From contig NC_019859.2 in NCBI RefSeq assembly GCF_002234675.1, positions 32,634,934 through 32,698,933 of the forward strand: a DNA stretch of 64,000 nt. The letters run 5' to 3'. The DNA is from Oryzias latipes. Its lineage: Eukaryota; Chordata; Actinopteri; Beloniformes; Adrianichthyidae. The translations under genes were made by a program, and so were the position numbers. Positions 1-10,865 of this stretch are shown in pieces; position 1 is the first letter of the stretch; the number at the start of each line of letters is the position of its first letter. The notes under the pieces are model-generated. The model did not search any database and had not been told where the DNA came from. It was given only the letters and a program-made list of their open reading frames with translations.

Positions 1-420
1 AGTTGGGCCAGTTCGTTCTGTCATGATCACGCGGGATTTCAGATAGACCCAGACGCTGGAACCCGGAAGGATACTTGGAAACGAGAGGTAAGTGCAAGAG
101 AATTTAATTCTCTGAAGGAGAGTCAGTAACAGAGTTCTTGGAGTGGCGTGACAGCTGACTGGAGGGTTGAGGCAGATGGAGCTTGAGCTTGAGGATTCCG
201 CTGGATCCGTAATGAGGATGAAGAGTGAGGCTGGTGAACTGCGACCCGATGGAATACTCGTGACGAAGATTCCTGAGAGTGTACCGGAGAGGCACAATTA
301 GCGAGGCAAAAACCAAGGTGAAACACAAGATATGAGAGAGCCAGACTAAGCACAGTGAGAGGAACAACGAACTGGCGTCGAAGAAAGGTCCTTGATCTCC
401 TGGGTCTAGGATTAGGATTA
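1..420 (-). repeat. Possible LTR/leader of an LTR retrotransposon
   Basis: Read on the minus strand, this stretch is C/T-rich and ends in a 'tgacagaacgaactgg' motif. From memory this resembles the LTR-to-leader junction of fish Ty3-like elements. No terminal TG/CA boundary, target-site duplication or second LTR can be seen because the window starts here. The open frames across it show no recognisable domain. It could equally be another interspersed repeat. Confidence 0.25.
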
Positions 421-702
421 ATGGATAGATAGAATTGAGATTAATAGATAGAATGGATTAATAGAAATGCTTTTTAATTTTCAAAATGATGCTGCATCAA
501 GTTCATATGATGGTTTCTCAGATTGTAGCAGAATTTCCACCTTCGACGATCATGATCGGGAGATTTGCGCTCCGCTGTGCGAAGGCAGCTGGCGGTCCGA
601 AGAACAAAAGCTTGTTCTCTCACATCCTCTGTATTTGATCGCTGCCTGCCTGCCAGATGGATGGAGGAATGCCCCGTCTTCTCGTTTTTTTTCCAGACAG
701 GA

Positions 703-900
703 TACAGCGGGGAAAATAAGTATTGAACACGTCAACATTTCTCTCAAAAAACATATTTCTAATCGAGCTATTGACATGAAATTTTCACCAGATGTCGGCA
801 TCAACCCAAGTAATGCACACATAGAAAGAAATCCAAACATTTATGTCCATAAATGAAGTTATGTGTAATAAAGTGAAATGGCACAGGGAATAAGTACCTG
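703..900 (+). mobile_element. Tc1/mariner-type inverted-repeat remnant
   Basis: The segment opens with a TACAGCGGGG...AAATAAGTATTGAACACG motif and closes with ACAGGGAATAAGTA. These are the recognisable terminal and subterminal sequences of a very common fish Tc1/mariner family. No transposase is present. The 129-codon open frame at 467-856 runs through this repeat and is considered accidental. Confidence 0.6.
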
Positions 901-912
901 TTTTAATCGACT

Positions 913-1044
913 GTTTTTCTCTAACTGTGAGTTACCGACTCATAATTTCATAGAAGTCAGGGGATGTAACAGAAAACTCAACAAACACACACGTGTTCTT
1001 CTTTTTAGTACAAGCAAACATTTAGTAACAAATTTGAACACACT
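913..1044 (+). repeat. Left arm of a widely spaced inverted repeat
   Basis: This stretch is the reverse complement of 5414-5544 over about 130 bp with only scattered mismatches (shared blocks such as TTTCTCTAACTGTGAGTT and AACAAACACACACGTGTTCT). The arms are 4.4 kb apart. No target-site duplication was found, so it may be the ends of an old DNA transposon or two opposed copies of one repeat. Confidence 0.6.
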
Positions 1045-2154
1045 GGATTAATTTACTTGTTTGTTTTTGACGTGTACCTGAGAAGTTTGAACAATCATTA
1101 CCAGAATTTTCTTCTGAGTTTGAAGCACAGTCATCAGAAAATAACAGAGAGGAAACTCATGAATCTGGATATTTGATCGAGTTAACAAAATGTTAGAAAA
1201 ACGGAACACAATAAGGAACCAGCAATAGAAGGCCCTGATTGGTTGAGGTTTGTTCATCATTTTAACAAAAGGTTGAATACAGTTCTCTTTCTGGTCTCTG
1301 CCTGTGTGGGTTTTCTCCAGGTAATCCGGTTTCCTCCCACTGTCCAGAAAATGGATGATTGAATTCATTTGTGATCCGTCGACCTTCAGCCCAGGTGGAG
1401 AATCTTCCACTAATGTGAGGAAAGTGGTTCTGGTGGAGAACGGGGCGGAAGACTGCTGTCCATGGTTCTGAAAGCCTTAGGGCCTTTTGGACGGCTTTAT
1501 CCCGCGAGTTTGATTGCCTGAAAACTCTAACGATTGTGCCTTTATCACAAAACCTTCTAAAGCTGCTGATTGAAAGTATTTGAATGAAACTCGATCACAG
1601 AAGCTCTGTGTTTGAGGAATTATTAAAATAATTGTTTTGCTTGTTGTATAAAGAGTTCAGACAACATGAAATGAACATTCAATTTAAACTTTTTTAATGT
1701 TCCATCTTGAGCTTCTGGACTTCTGCCAGACTGATTCACATCCAGCATGATGTAAATAACAAACCATGAGGACATAACAGCATTAGAACATAAGAACTCC
1801 ACATCACAACCTGAACTCTCAATTAAGAAAAAAGATACATTTTAACATTTAGAAGTAGTTTTTTTTAGCCAAAAGTAACCTTATTTTTAAATATTTACAC
1901 ATTAATGCTACGCTGATAGTTAAAATAAAAAAGTTATCTTTTTTTTTACTGTCTGTTAGGAGAGAGATTGACTTAAACTCAGAAAGTAAGTTTGGTAAAG
2001 TTCTCAAAATATCAGATTAAATATCTTTTTATGTTGAATTTTGTCACTAATAGCCGTGAAAAGCATGAAGAATACTTTTGTAAATAAACAAAGTTAAAGG
2101 ACTATTTAAACGCTTAAATAAACACTGCTCACAAAAATGAAGGCAACACCTATA
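1045..2154. other. Gene-free A/T-rich stretch
   Basis: I see no coding potential or structured element here apart from a short SINE-like fragment near 1297-1352. That fragment matches the middle of the SINE at 7272-7664 (the 'gtgggttttctcc..ggt..tcc..cttcctcccac' segment). The rest is A/T-rich spacer. Confidence 0.5.
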
Positions 2155-2391
2155 TAACTCAATGTTACTCCAATTCAACACTTTTGTAATCAAACTGTCC
2201 AATTTTCCAGATCTTGCTGCTGCTGCAGTTATTCTCTGAAGCGCTTCATCAACCCTTCTGTTGTCATTAAAGACCAGCTTCTTGAGTCTTGGATTAAGAA
2301 TGGAGGTTTCAGAGAGAACAGCATTATATGCAATTCTGTGGAACTTTCTGTCTATGAGAGGGGATCCACGTATTCTTTCAATCCCATTCAA
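2155..2391 (-). other. Unassigned open stretch, minus strand
   Basis: A minus-strand frame stays open through this block and reads like ordinary protein (for example FHRIAYNAVLSETS and RRVDEALQRITAAAARSG), unlike the low-complexity frames nearby. Its apparent start lies in an interspersed-repeat tail and no splice structure or family was recognised. It may be a relic exon captured beside repeats, or chance. Confidence 0.2.
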
Positions 2392-2564
2392 TTTAATCTG
2401 TATAGCCCAAAATCACGATAACAGTTGTCTCAATGGGCTTTGTAATGGTAATTTTTAAGTTAACATAAAATCAAAAGGATCATAAACACATAGATGTCAA
2501 TAGGAAAATACTAACTGAATTAACTAAATAGACTAAACTAAACTGGGCCTCCCCGCCCTTAGAT
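2392..2564. repeat. Interspersed repeat, left part
   Basis: This carries the common fish tail 'tgtatagcccaaaatcac...caatgggctttg' and a '(a)ctaaactaaactgggc' run. It continues after the hAT element at 4314, so it is the older host of that insertion. Confidence 0.5.
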
Positions 2565-4313
2565 CAGTGGTTCCCAAACTTTTTCTGCAGGGCCCTCCTT
2601 TCTGAAGATTACAATATTTTCGAGCCCCCCCCCCACAATGACACAAACATACAAATCCAAATACAAATTTCTAAACTCCACCGCGCTCTTAACCGCACCT
2701 TAGACATTTAGGGCCCCTTGGTGGGGAGGGTGATGGGACATCACTGTGAGTAATCAGGAGATGTCCCCTCAGTGCCCTACCCGCCAATTTTAACTGCACC
2801 CCCCCTTAGCACCCACCCCTCCCCCCTCAATATATATATTCCAAGATAAACACACACACATGCATACACACACCCTCTCAAACACACGCACACACATTTT
2901 GCATGGAAGGTGGGACCTAGGACCATCTGTCCCCTACCCCTTCCCTGGATGGGGGTACAGGGCCCTTGGCAACGGCGGCTGTGTCCCCTGGGTGCCGGCT
3001 TCCTGGTCCCAACGGTGCTCTCTCCGCGCTGGGAGGGGGTTCACTTTACACCTGAGCCGGGGGTGTCCGTGTCCCTGGGGGGTGGGTTCTGATCCTTGCC
3101 CCTGAGCACTGGCCCCGCCAAATTTCCAACTGTGGCCGAGCCTGGTTGGGCCATGTTTACAACACCCCTTGTGGGCCCCCCTTTTTCCCCGGGGTGCCCC
3201 CCTCCTGGGCGGGGGCGGCTGGCCCCTGCCTTGCTCCTCCCTGGACCAACCGTGGGCCGGGTGGGTGGCTGCCTGGAGTGCCTTGGGGGGTCCTGCCTCG
3301 TACCCTGGGTTGGGGCGGGGGGATGCCCGGAACTCCTGGGTGGTGATGGGGTGCTCGTCTGGGGCTGGGGGTGTCCTTCTCGGGTGGGGCCCTGCGTTGG
3401 GCTCTCCCGCCGCGGCGGGGGGGCTGCTCTCCTGGTTGGGCTGGGGCGGCGCTCTCTTTACCCCCTCTCTCTTTACCCTCGCGGCAGTCATGCTGGCCCT
3501 GACCTGGATGGCGGATTTGGTCGGCCGGGGGCGGTTGTTCCCTGCCTGCTCCCGTGTGGCATTGGGGGGGTTCCGGCTGCCGCTGCTGCTGCGGCGGGGG
3601 TCTTGGTGTGGGGATGGCTGGGCACTCTCCTTCCTTCTTTACACATTCCTCCATCCATTTTAGAAGAACATAAACACTCACCTGAGCACAGGTGTTAGCT
3701 CACCTTTGCACTAAGTGTTTGCGTGATAGAATGAATGAAATATTTCACATTTGTTGGTTTTAAGGCATAAGTATGCGTGTGTGAACACTATCTCTTTTGT
3801 GTACATGTTGACATGTGGACATTTTTGCAGCTAGCAGGTGTGTTGATAACATTTGAGTGTGTGTGTGGACAGGCCCCGCCCTTTGAGATTTGTATTACAT
3901 CTGAACCTTACCGTAATGATAAACAACCAGTAAACTTGTTGCTTTATGCTGCTTCATGGTCTTATCCCCCCTCCCCTCCCATTATCACCCTCTTACCCCC
4001 CTCTCTCTAACATCCCCTCTCTCTTCTTCACTTCTTTCCTTTTCCGTCCGGTCCAACACAAAAGATTTTCAAACATGGTTGAAATTAATAAAGTTTGGCC
4101 TCAATTACAAAAGGGGTTTATCCAGACATACCTCTGGTTTGTATGAAGATTAATAACCCCTGTTGTTAAAGTAAAATATGTCCAACACAAGAGGCCCTCA
4201 GTTCTCATCTGCCTGCCCAGCTGTTGGACAGGACAAGTTAAAAAAAAAGAAAACTCCACCGCGCCCCCCCTGCAATACCTCCGCACCCGCCCCCCCCAGT
4301 TTGGGAACCACTG
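2565..4313. mobile_element. Non-autonomous hAT element, 8-bp TSD
   Basis: The ends are CAGTGGTTCCCAAACT and its reverse complement AGTTTGGGAACCACTG. They are flanked on both sides by the perfect 8-bp duplication CCTTAGAT (2557-2564 and 4314-4321). That TSD length and the CAGTG terminus are diagnostic of hAT elements. There is no transposase. Most of its length is a later retroelement insertion (2687-4250). Confidence 0.85.
2687..4250 (+). mobile_element. 5'-truncated L1-like retrotransposon 3' end
   Basis: The segment is bounded by a perfect 14-bp duplication AAACTCCACCGCGC (2673-2686 and 4251-4264) and ends in an A-rich tail, which shows target-primed insertion. Its first two-thirds is G/C-rich and its last 550 bp is A/T-rich with paired segments near the tail (AGGGGTT/AACCCCT and GTCCAACA/TGTTGGAC). 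A sister copy lies at 10866-12130. Assignment to L1/Swimmer-like LINEs is from remembered similarity. Long open frames on both strands of the G-rich part are compositional and not genes. Confidence 0.7.
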
Positions 4314-4830
4314 CCTTAGATCCTCCTTCTCGTTAAGGAAAAACTACTCTTTCCCTTTAGCTCTTTCCCACTCCCTTCCTGGGGAGTGAGAAAGGGGGAC
4401 AGTACATGAATCACACTGCAACAAACAGAGACATGGAGAACTAAATGATAAATACATGATCAAGAATAGAGGAGAGAAGTAGAGTAGAACTAGATGAGAA
4501 TAGAGGACAGAACCCCAGTGGACCATAGTTTCCCCAGCTTCAAACTTCTAGCAGCCTAGTGACAACTTTATTTTTATTGCTAAGTTTAATTTAAACAAAT
4601 TAACAGTAAGGTAAGTGTTCTCTGAACACTAGCTAGTCTGACAATAAGCCTGTCCAAAGAGGAATATTTTAAGCCTAACTTTGAATGTAGAAACTGAGTC
4701 GGCCTCTCTTCCATGAGCTGGGAGTTTATTCCATAAGACAGGGGCTTGGTGGCTAAACGCTCTACCTCCAACCGTCCTTTTACTAATTCTAGGAACCACA
4801 AGCAGTCCTGCATTTTGCGAGCGAAGTGTC
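4314..4830. repeat. Interspersed repeat, right part
   Basis: This continues the repeat interrupted at 2565: 'cctccttctcgttaaggaaaaac', then a segment resembling the 'ctgggagtttattccataag..ggggcttggtggctaaacgctc' block common beside fish LINE tails. No coding content was recognised. Confidence 0.45.
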
Positions 4831-6202
4831 CCGTTTGGGTTCTGTTCTGTTTACCGATGCATTTGTTGAGAAAAACAGCTCAAAAATGATAGTCAAAAGT
4901 TTATTCTTCTTCTATTATTAACCTTCATCCCCAGCTAGGATGAGGGGGTTTTCACGACACACTGTCCTTAATTGATAAGGAATGCTGTTTCATCCGCTTT
5001 CCTAGTGAGGAGCATGACATGTTTCTGTCAAGCTGTTACTGCAGTAAATGGTTGAAATACCTGCTATTGAAAAGGCCTTTATGTTTTTTGGTGCTACCTC
5101 TTTTATTGTCTTAAATTTTGAAGTAATACATATTAAAATAATGAATGTAGTTTTCTTTTCATTCATTATTAGTGATATCAAAGGGAACTTTTACATATTT
5201 CCTCAGATGTCAGTCCAAATAGGAACAGCACTGATGTAAATAACAACATCCATAAGTTTATGTAAGTAGTGTAATTCCTGATGACTGTGATTCAAGCTCA
5301 GGAGCAAATTCCCTAAATGATTGTTAAAATATCTCAGCTACAAGTCATAATAAAGAACAAACAAACGTAAATTAAAGAAACACAATGCAAAGTCAACAAA
5401 AACCGTGATGATTCAGTTTGTTCTAATGTGTTACTAAATATTTGCACGTGTCAGAAAGAAGAACACGTGTGTGTTTGTTGAGTTTTCTGTTGCATCTCCT
5501 GACTTCTAGGAAATTATGAGTCGGGAACTCACAGTTAGAGAAAAGCAGCGGATCTTTTTTTAGTGAAGTTTAACATTTTATTCTAATTTAATTTTTTAGA
5601 GCGTAAGCATAAACATATCTAGCCTCATGTGAATGAACGTGAATACGATGGATGCTTTTGTGCTTTTTAAAATAAATAAATCTGTTCTCTAAACATCCTC
5701 CGTGTCTTCAGTGCAATGTAATGAGACACACACGGACAGAAATGTGAAGGTATCTGCTGTAAATCTATGACGTAAATTAATAACAGGATATGATCGGCTA
5801 GTCAGTTACCATGTAGCCTAATAGCCTTCGAATGTAAAGCAACTGACTGCTAAAGTTAATAAAGGACAAGTCCTGAACATTATTATTCCTATTCGACCCT
5901 AAACTACAATATCAGCTGTCTGTCAACCGACCAGCCAGTTGCCCAAATGCCGGCATACATCAAAGAGCTCTGCGGCGGCGCTAGTAGTAGCAGCAGGAGC
6001 TATCGTATGACAAAGCAGCCTAGTTATCATAAATCTTTTGATATTTTCTTATATTCATTGAAATAGTAATAAAGTGATCATTTTTGTTTTTCATGTTCCT
6101 TTTTTGAACGAATATGGGTCACAGAGACACGGAAGTTACCGCTGAAAGCAGCTTTTGCCGGCGTACAGAGAGCATATCCGCGTGAATGACTTATGACGTG
6201 AA
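4831..6202. other. Gene-free spacer with right inverted-repeat arm
   Basis: Apart from 5414-5544, the right arm of the inverted repeat whose left arm is 913-1044, I see no gene, promoter or recognisable element. A short SINE-end-like piece lies near 4950. Base composition is A/T-rich. Confidence 0.45.
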
Positions 6203-6397
6203 TAATTATGTCGTTCGAACGGATTAATTATTGCGTTCGAACGACATAATTATTGCGTTCGCACGACTTAATCATTTCGAGGGAACGGAATAGTATTTTG
6301 AGGGAACGCAATAGTATCTTGTGGGAACGCAATAGTATTTCGTGCGAACGAGATAATAATCTGTGGGAACAAGATATTAATCTGTGGGAACAAGATA
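6203..6397. repeat. 21-bp minisatellite, about nine units
   Basis: Units of about 21 bp begin with TAATTATT-like sequence followed by CGTTCGAACG or a decayed form (CGTGGGAACG, CTGTGGGAAC). The first units contain a perfect 10-bp palindrome, CGTTCGAACG. Because the period is 7 codons, one frame reads as a heptad-like repeat (RERNSIL); this is a consequence of the repeat and not evidence for a protein. Confidence 0.75.
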
Positions 6398-7271
6398 TAT
6401 TTTTATATCTTCATGTCAGGACACGGGCTCCGTACTTTAGAGCTTATTCATTTTTCATTTTCTACAGCTGTGGCACCAAGTTCTCTGGCTGCAATCATTG
6501 CGGGGATGAGCAAACCAATTGCTGTTAAGTTAGACATTTTTTTATTTGGCAATCTATAATTATTTAAGTGATCATTATTTAATCCTTTTTTATTAAGTCA
6601 CTGAACACCAAATCATTATGATCTCATTATTTTTTTAGTTTTAAGTGTGTTTAGTTTTAAAACTATTGTTTGTAATAAATGAAACAGCTTTTTTCATTTT
6701 TTTATAATGAATTTTATGGTAAATTGTAATAGTTTATATATATTTATATTTTTCCTGAAAATTGTTACAGCTGAACGAAAGAATGAAGCAGAAGATCTGA
6801 CTAAAAAGAAAATGAACTCGTCCTATCATTGTGAAGCAGAATTCACCAAGCGTTGGATTGTTCACCCACTAATAGGGAACGTTAGCGGGGGTTAGACCGT
6901 CATGAGACAGGTTAGTTTTGTTATAATTAAAAATATAATTTTTTTTTCAGATCTGAATGCCAGCTACAACAAACTCTTGGCTCAAAAAAAGGGGATCTCA
7001 TGTCCCTGCAGTGAGTAGACTTAAGAAAATTTAATTAAATGTGATCAATTCTACAATAAGAATAAGATCTGCTTTATTAAAAAAAAAAAAGAAACTGACT
7101 GACTGGTCTTTTTTCAGACGCCTCTATGATCCAAGCTTGTAACAACCAAAAAAATCTTCTGAAACAAGGACTGATTTCATGTGGTAAATATAAAATCATG
7201 ACTACTTTTTAATTTAGGAAATTAGTTATTGATGTTGAAGGTTTGCTTTACTGAACAAATGAGAACAATCT

Positions 7272-7664
7272 CGGCTGCACGGTGGCACAGTGGTGCAGTG
7301 GTTAGCGCTCTTGCCTCACAGCAAGAAGGCCCCTGGTTCAAGTCCCGGCTGGGGGACATGAAAAACACAACATCAATGGGGGACCTTTCTGTGTGGAGTT
7401 TGCATGTTCTCCCCGTGCATGCGTGGGTTTTCTTCGGGATATCCGGCTTCTTCCCACCGTCCAAAAACATGCTTTCTAGGTTGATTGGCAACTCTAAATT
7501 GTCCATAGGTGTGAGTGTCAGAGTGAATGGATGTGTGATTGAGGATATTCCACCCTGCCACAGACTGGCGACCAGTCCAGGGCATCCTTTGCCTACGCCC
7601 AAGTGGCCGGGATAGGCTCCAGCAACCCCGTGACACCGAAAGGGAATAAACGGTAAAGAAGATG
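7272..7664 (+). mobile_element. tRNA-headed SINE with 14-bp TSD
   Basis: The head contains pol III-like boxes (TGGCACAGTGGTTAGC and GGTTCAAGTCC) followed by the familiar fish body ('gtgtggagtttgcatgttctcc', 'gggataggctccagc'). Flanking duplications AATGAGAACAATCT (7258-7271 and 7665-7678) match perfectly, so the insertion is well defined. It sits in an intron of the lectin pseudogene. The tRNA-like head is not a tRNA gene. Confidence 0.85.
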
Positions 7665-7679
7665 AATGAGAACAATCTT

Positions 7680-8480
7680 AAGTACAACCCAAAAAAACAC
7701 TAATTCTAATGTAACATTTATTGAAAATAAAGACAAAACTTTTTATTGTCTAAAATAAAATAAAAAATAAAAATTTCATACAAACAAAAGAATAAATCTT
7801 TTTCATTTTGCTTTCACACAAAACATCACACTATCAAAAACTAAAAGAAAGAAACGTTCCTTCTATTCATTAATTTTCTTAACCAGCTGTAGGTCTTTCG
7901 AGGTCACGGGGTCACAGAGGTGATCCCGGATACTGTTGGGTAAAGGCAGAGTCCAGCCTTGAGAGGTCGCCGCTCTGCTGCTGGGCCAAAACTAAATATT
8001 CCTTTTTTAGATTTTTGTTTTGTGTCTCGACAGGAGCTTAAATCAGGAAAAACTGTAAAACATGTCAACACTTTAAACACTTAAACTGTTAAACCAAATA
8101 TTGGAGCATATTGAAAAAAAATGTCTGGAAAAACATTTATTGTGTGTTACTTATCCAAAGCATAAGCAAAAGAAGCAAAAATGTCATTTTCTTTTACTCT
8201 GTCTTGATTGATAAAAAGAAAAGGCAAAAATGTGTGCAGGCATCAGGGAAATTAAATAAATGATTCTTGAATGAACTGCTGATTCAACATTTCCCTGTAA
8301 ATGCAGTTCAAACATTTGGACTAACTGTCACAGCCAAGAAAGAAAGGCTGTTTTTTGCAGCGTTTTGCAGCGCAATCATCTCTTAAAACCATTTTTGTAT
8401 ACATCTCCTTTTACTCTTTATTGTACTTAAAACTCTTCCTTCAGATCAAAAACATTTTTACTCATGTAAAAGAAGATCTT
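7680..8480. other. Intronic spacer with SINE end fragment
   Basis: A piece near 7867-7990 reads on the minus strand as the 3' end of the SINE family ('cttaacc..ctgtaggtctttcgaggtcacggggt' region). The remainder is A/T-rich intron without recognisable content. Confidence 0.45.
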
Positions 8481-8789
8481 TCTATTTTTCCCACAGATTC
8501 ACAGCTGAGCTCAGCAAATGCCCAGAGAAGTTCACTACAGCAACAAGTGACTGTCCTCAGTAAGTGTGAGAAAGTCAGGATCCTTTGTTGAATAAATTTA
8601 TAGATTTTGGCACAAACAGTAAATTTTTTCAATAATTGATTTGGGTAATGCATGGATTATTTAAAAGCCCTAAAAATGTTTTAGTTTCTTTGCTTGTCTT
8701 AAAAAACTTTTTTTTTTACTCCACAGGTTCCAAGTTGACTTCTGTGACTAAACAGAGAGATGCATTACAGAGAAACATAAATAACTTAG

Positions 8790-10342
8790 GTAAGTTGAAG
8801 ACAGTTGGTGAAGAAGACATTGAAAATGTTTAACTCCTTTTTTATTTTTGCTTTTTTAACATTTTACTTTGAAAATAATTGGCAGAAAAATGTACCAATG
8901 GTTTATAGTTGTGTTTGTCATTATATGTACATTAAATAAAAACATGTATTCATTTTGATGATGTGGGCAATATCGCGTCTCTTAAGCTGTTAATAAAAAT
9001 TCAGAAAACTTTGTTTAATTTTCTTTAATTATTTATTTGGAAGTGATTTCTATATCTTTTTGTCTGGAATTGTTCTGTTAAAGTGAAGAGCAAAGACCGT
9101 CTCACAGAGTTCATTGTTCAAAAATGTGATCAATGACATGCAAACACTTTCCATTTGTTTTGGTTCAGAAGGTTTATGTGTGCACAGAATAATGAATGAA
9201 ACAAATACGATATCTGATCTCAGCACCGGGAACTCCTGCTTGTCTGTCATTAGTTCAATGATCCTTTCCTGAATAATGTAGAATCAAGATTTTCTTGGGA
9301 GACATTAATCCCAGCTGTTATGTTTTCAAAAAGTCTTCCTACAGGGAGAGTGTTGGGTTAAAACAACCTGCAACATCTGAACTTTTCAACAAGGAAAGAA
9401 AGACAAACAGACCAAGGTACCTTTGATTAGAAGAACGAACAGAGAATAATGCCCAGTAACAATCTCTCTCTGCTCTGGCGCATATTCCTGTCGCCTCCCC
9501 TTTTATTAACTTTGTCGGGTTTCCCTAATTTACATATGCGCTGAGCTCTATGGAGGGGGAACAAGAAGGCACAGCTGCAGCACGATTAGAAAACATTAAT
9601 TATGACATGTCTATCTTATGCAGCCTTCTAACATCATCTTCGGACCTGCAAAGCCTTTTCACACGGATACACTAACACAGAGCGTCCTTGGATTAATTCT
9701 AGACACAGCTAACACAGGTTCCCAGGAGAATGCTGGAGAGAAACAAAAAGATAATCGCCTTCTCCCAAGGGTGTCACCTCCACCTTCCTGTGAAACACAT
9801 TTGGACACAGACACTTCTGCAAACATGATTATATCACCTGGTGATGCATGATAAAGCACATATGAGATAACTTACATACATTATTCCAACAGAGAGGACG
9901 TCTAAAATACAAAAACATGGCTCCTTACTGAGTTCCCCATTTTTTATTTGTCATGTTGAGGCCTCATCAATACGCTTCTTTATTGGTTCACTAAATCAAA
10001 TTAAAAGTGAGATCATTAGCAGAAGCCTGACAATGACAGTCATCTAAAGAAGTTGTGTTTGATCAAGGTTGGATTAAAAAAAAGCAGAACAATGATCCCT
10101 AAGGACCAGGGTTGGGAACTATTGTTTTAGAGGAAAGAAAGAAAACTAAAATCAAGAAGAAAATGGAATAACTGTGGAGGACCTGATGATATGAGACAGA
10201 CTGAGGTTCTAAAGATTTACAACAAAACTCTCCTAATAGCTGATAAATCTGACTTTTACTATTGTTATTTTCTTGTTTGTTTTTATTCTTGTTTAGTCTT
10301 ACTTTGAGATTCTTTTTGAACTTGAAATCTTTCCTCCAACAG
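8790..10342. other. Pseudogene intron with conserved lectin-intron block
   Basis: Positions 9040-9300 match the introns of the three intact lectin genes (19000-19265, 33500-33745, and 62300-62580 reversed), which shows common descent of the whole locus. Positions 9935-10130 hold an interspersed repeat ('atgttgaggcctcatcaatacg...ggaccagggttggga') found again at 12150-12335 and, reversed, at 60775-61040 and 61930-62200. Confidence 0.6.
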
Positions 10343-10865
10343 CTAAGATTCAAAATGAGGGATGGCAATATTTCCGTGGAAGTTTTTATTACGTCTCTAC
10401 AACCACTGCAAACTGGCAGAACAGTAGAGACTACTGTACTTCAAAGGGATCATCAATGATGCTGCTGAAAACGTGAGTATATAAATGTTCATCTGCTTAC
10501 CATTTCCCTCTGATTTAAATGGAAATATTAACATAATGTACCAAAGAATAAAGAAGTTATTGTGGGTTCCTTAATGTCAAAGTAGACAAAGATTGTATCT
10601 TTATTAAACAATTTTTTTTATTGTTAGCAAAATGCCATATTCATAAAGCCAAATGATCAAACTACAAACATAAATTCCAGCATTTTTTGAGTAAAATCTA
10701 TCAGTACTGTGACATTATCAAACATCTGCAAAATCGAAAGGCAATTTGATTTTTGAAGAATGTAAAATTTTGATCAAGTCGGACTCAGGACGGATTAAGC
10801 AGGAAGAGCAGCAATAGTTCCTTTTGAGCAAATGCTCATTTAATCCAGCACACCCAAACAGCCCA

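Larger units (their letters stand above)
6771..10472 (+). pseudogene. Long-neck C-type lectin pseudogene (CD209-like)
   Basis: Four in-frame neck exons are visible: 6951-7010, 7118-7183, 8497-8559 and 8727-8789. All are phase 1-1 with good AG/GT borders and encode short heptad-like segments (e.g. DSQLSSANAQRSSLQQQ, SVTKQRDALQRNINNL). A possible earlier exon starts at 6771 but has no clear donor. The first CTLD exon (10343-10472) encodes the W-x-F..FYYVS..WQNSRDYC block. Compared with the three downstream genes it lacks 13 bp after the conserved SKG, which shifts the frame. The other two CTLD exons are absent: an L1-like insertion and repeats follow. No signal or membrane exon was found upstream. 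It is a relic of a longer-stalked paralogue. Confidence 0.75.

Noticed and set aside
467..856. 129-codon open frame
   Set aside because: Its second half is the end of a Tc1/mariner repeat and its first half shows no domain or splice context.
2860..3698. Long overlapping open frames on both strands in a G/C-rich block
   Set aside because: They occur on both strands at once, are extremely Gly/Pro/Trp-rich, and fall within the 3' part of an inserted L1-like element; the same frames recur in the sister copy.
6253..6528. Open frame with heptad repeats (RERNSIL)
   Set aside because: The 7-residue period simply reflects the 21-bp minisatellite.
7272..7350. Possible tRNA gene
   Set aside because: A and B box-like motifs are present, but it is the tRNA-derived head of a SINE with target duplications; it does not fold as a clear tRNA.
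10099..10368. Minus-strand frame ending in NPGP
   Set aside because: The preceding residues (TIVPNPGP) do not fit the 2A consensus, and the sequence is an interspersed repeat plus a lectin intron.
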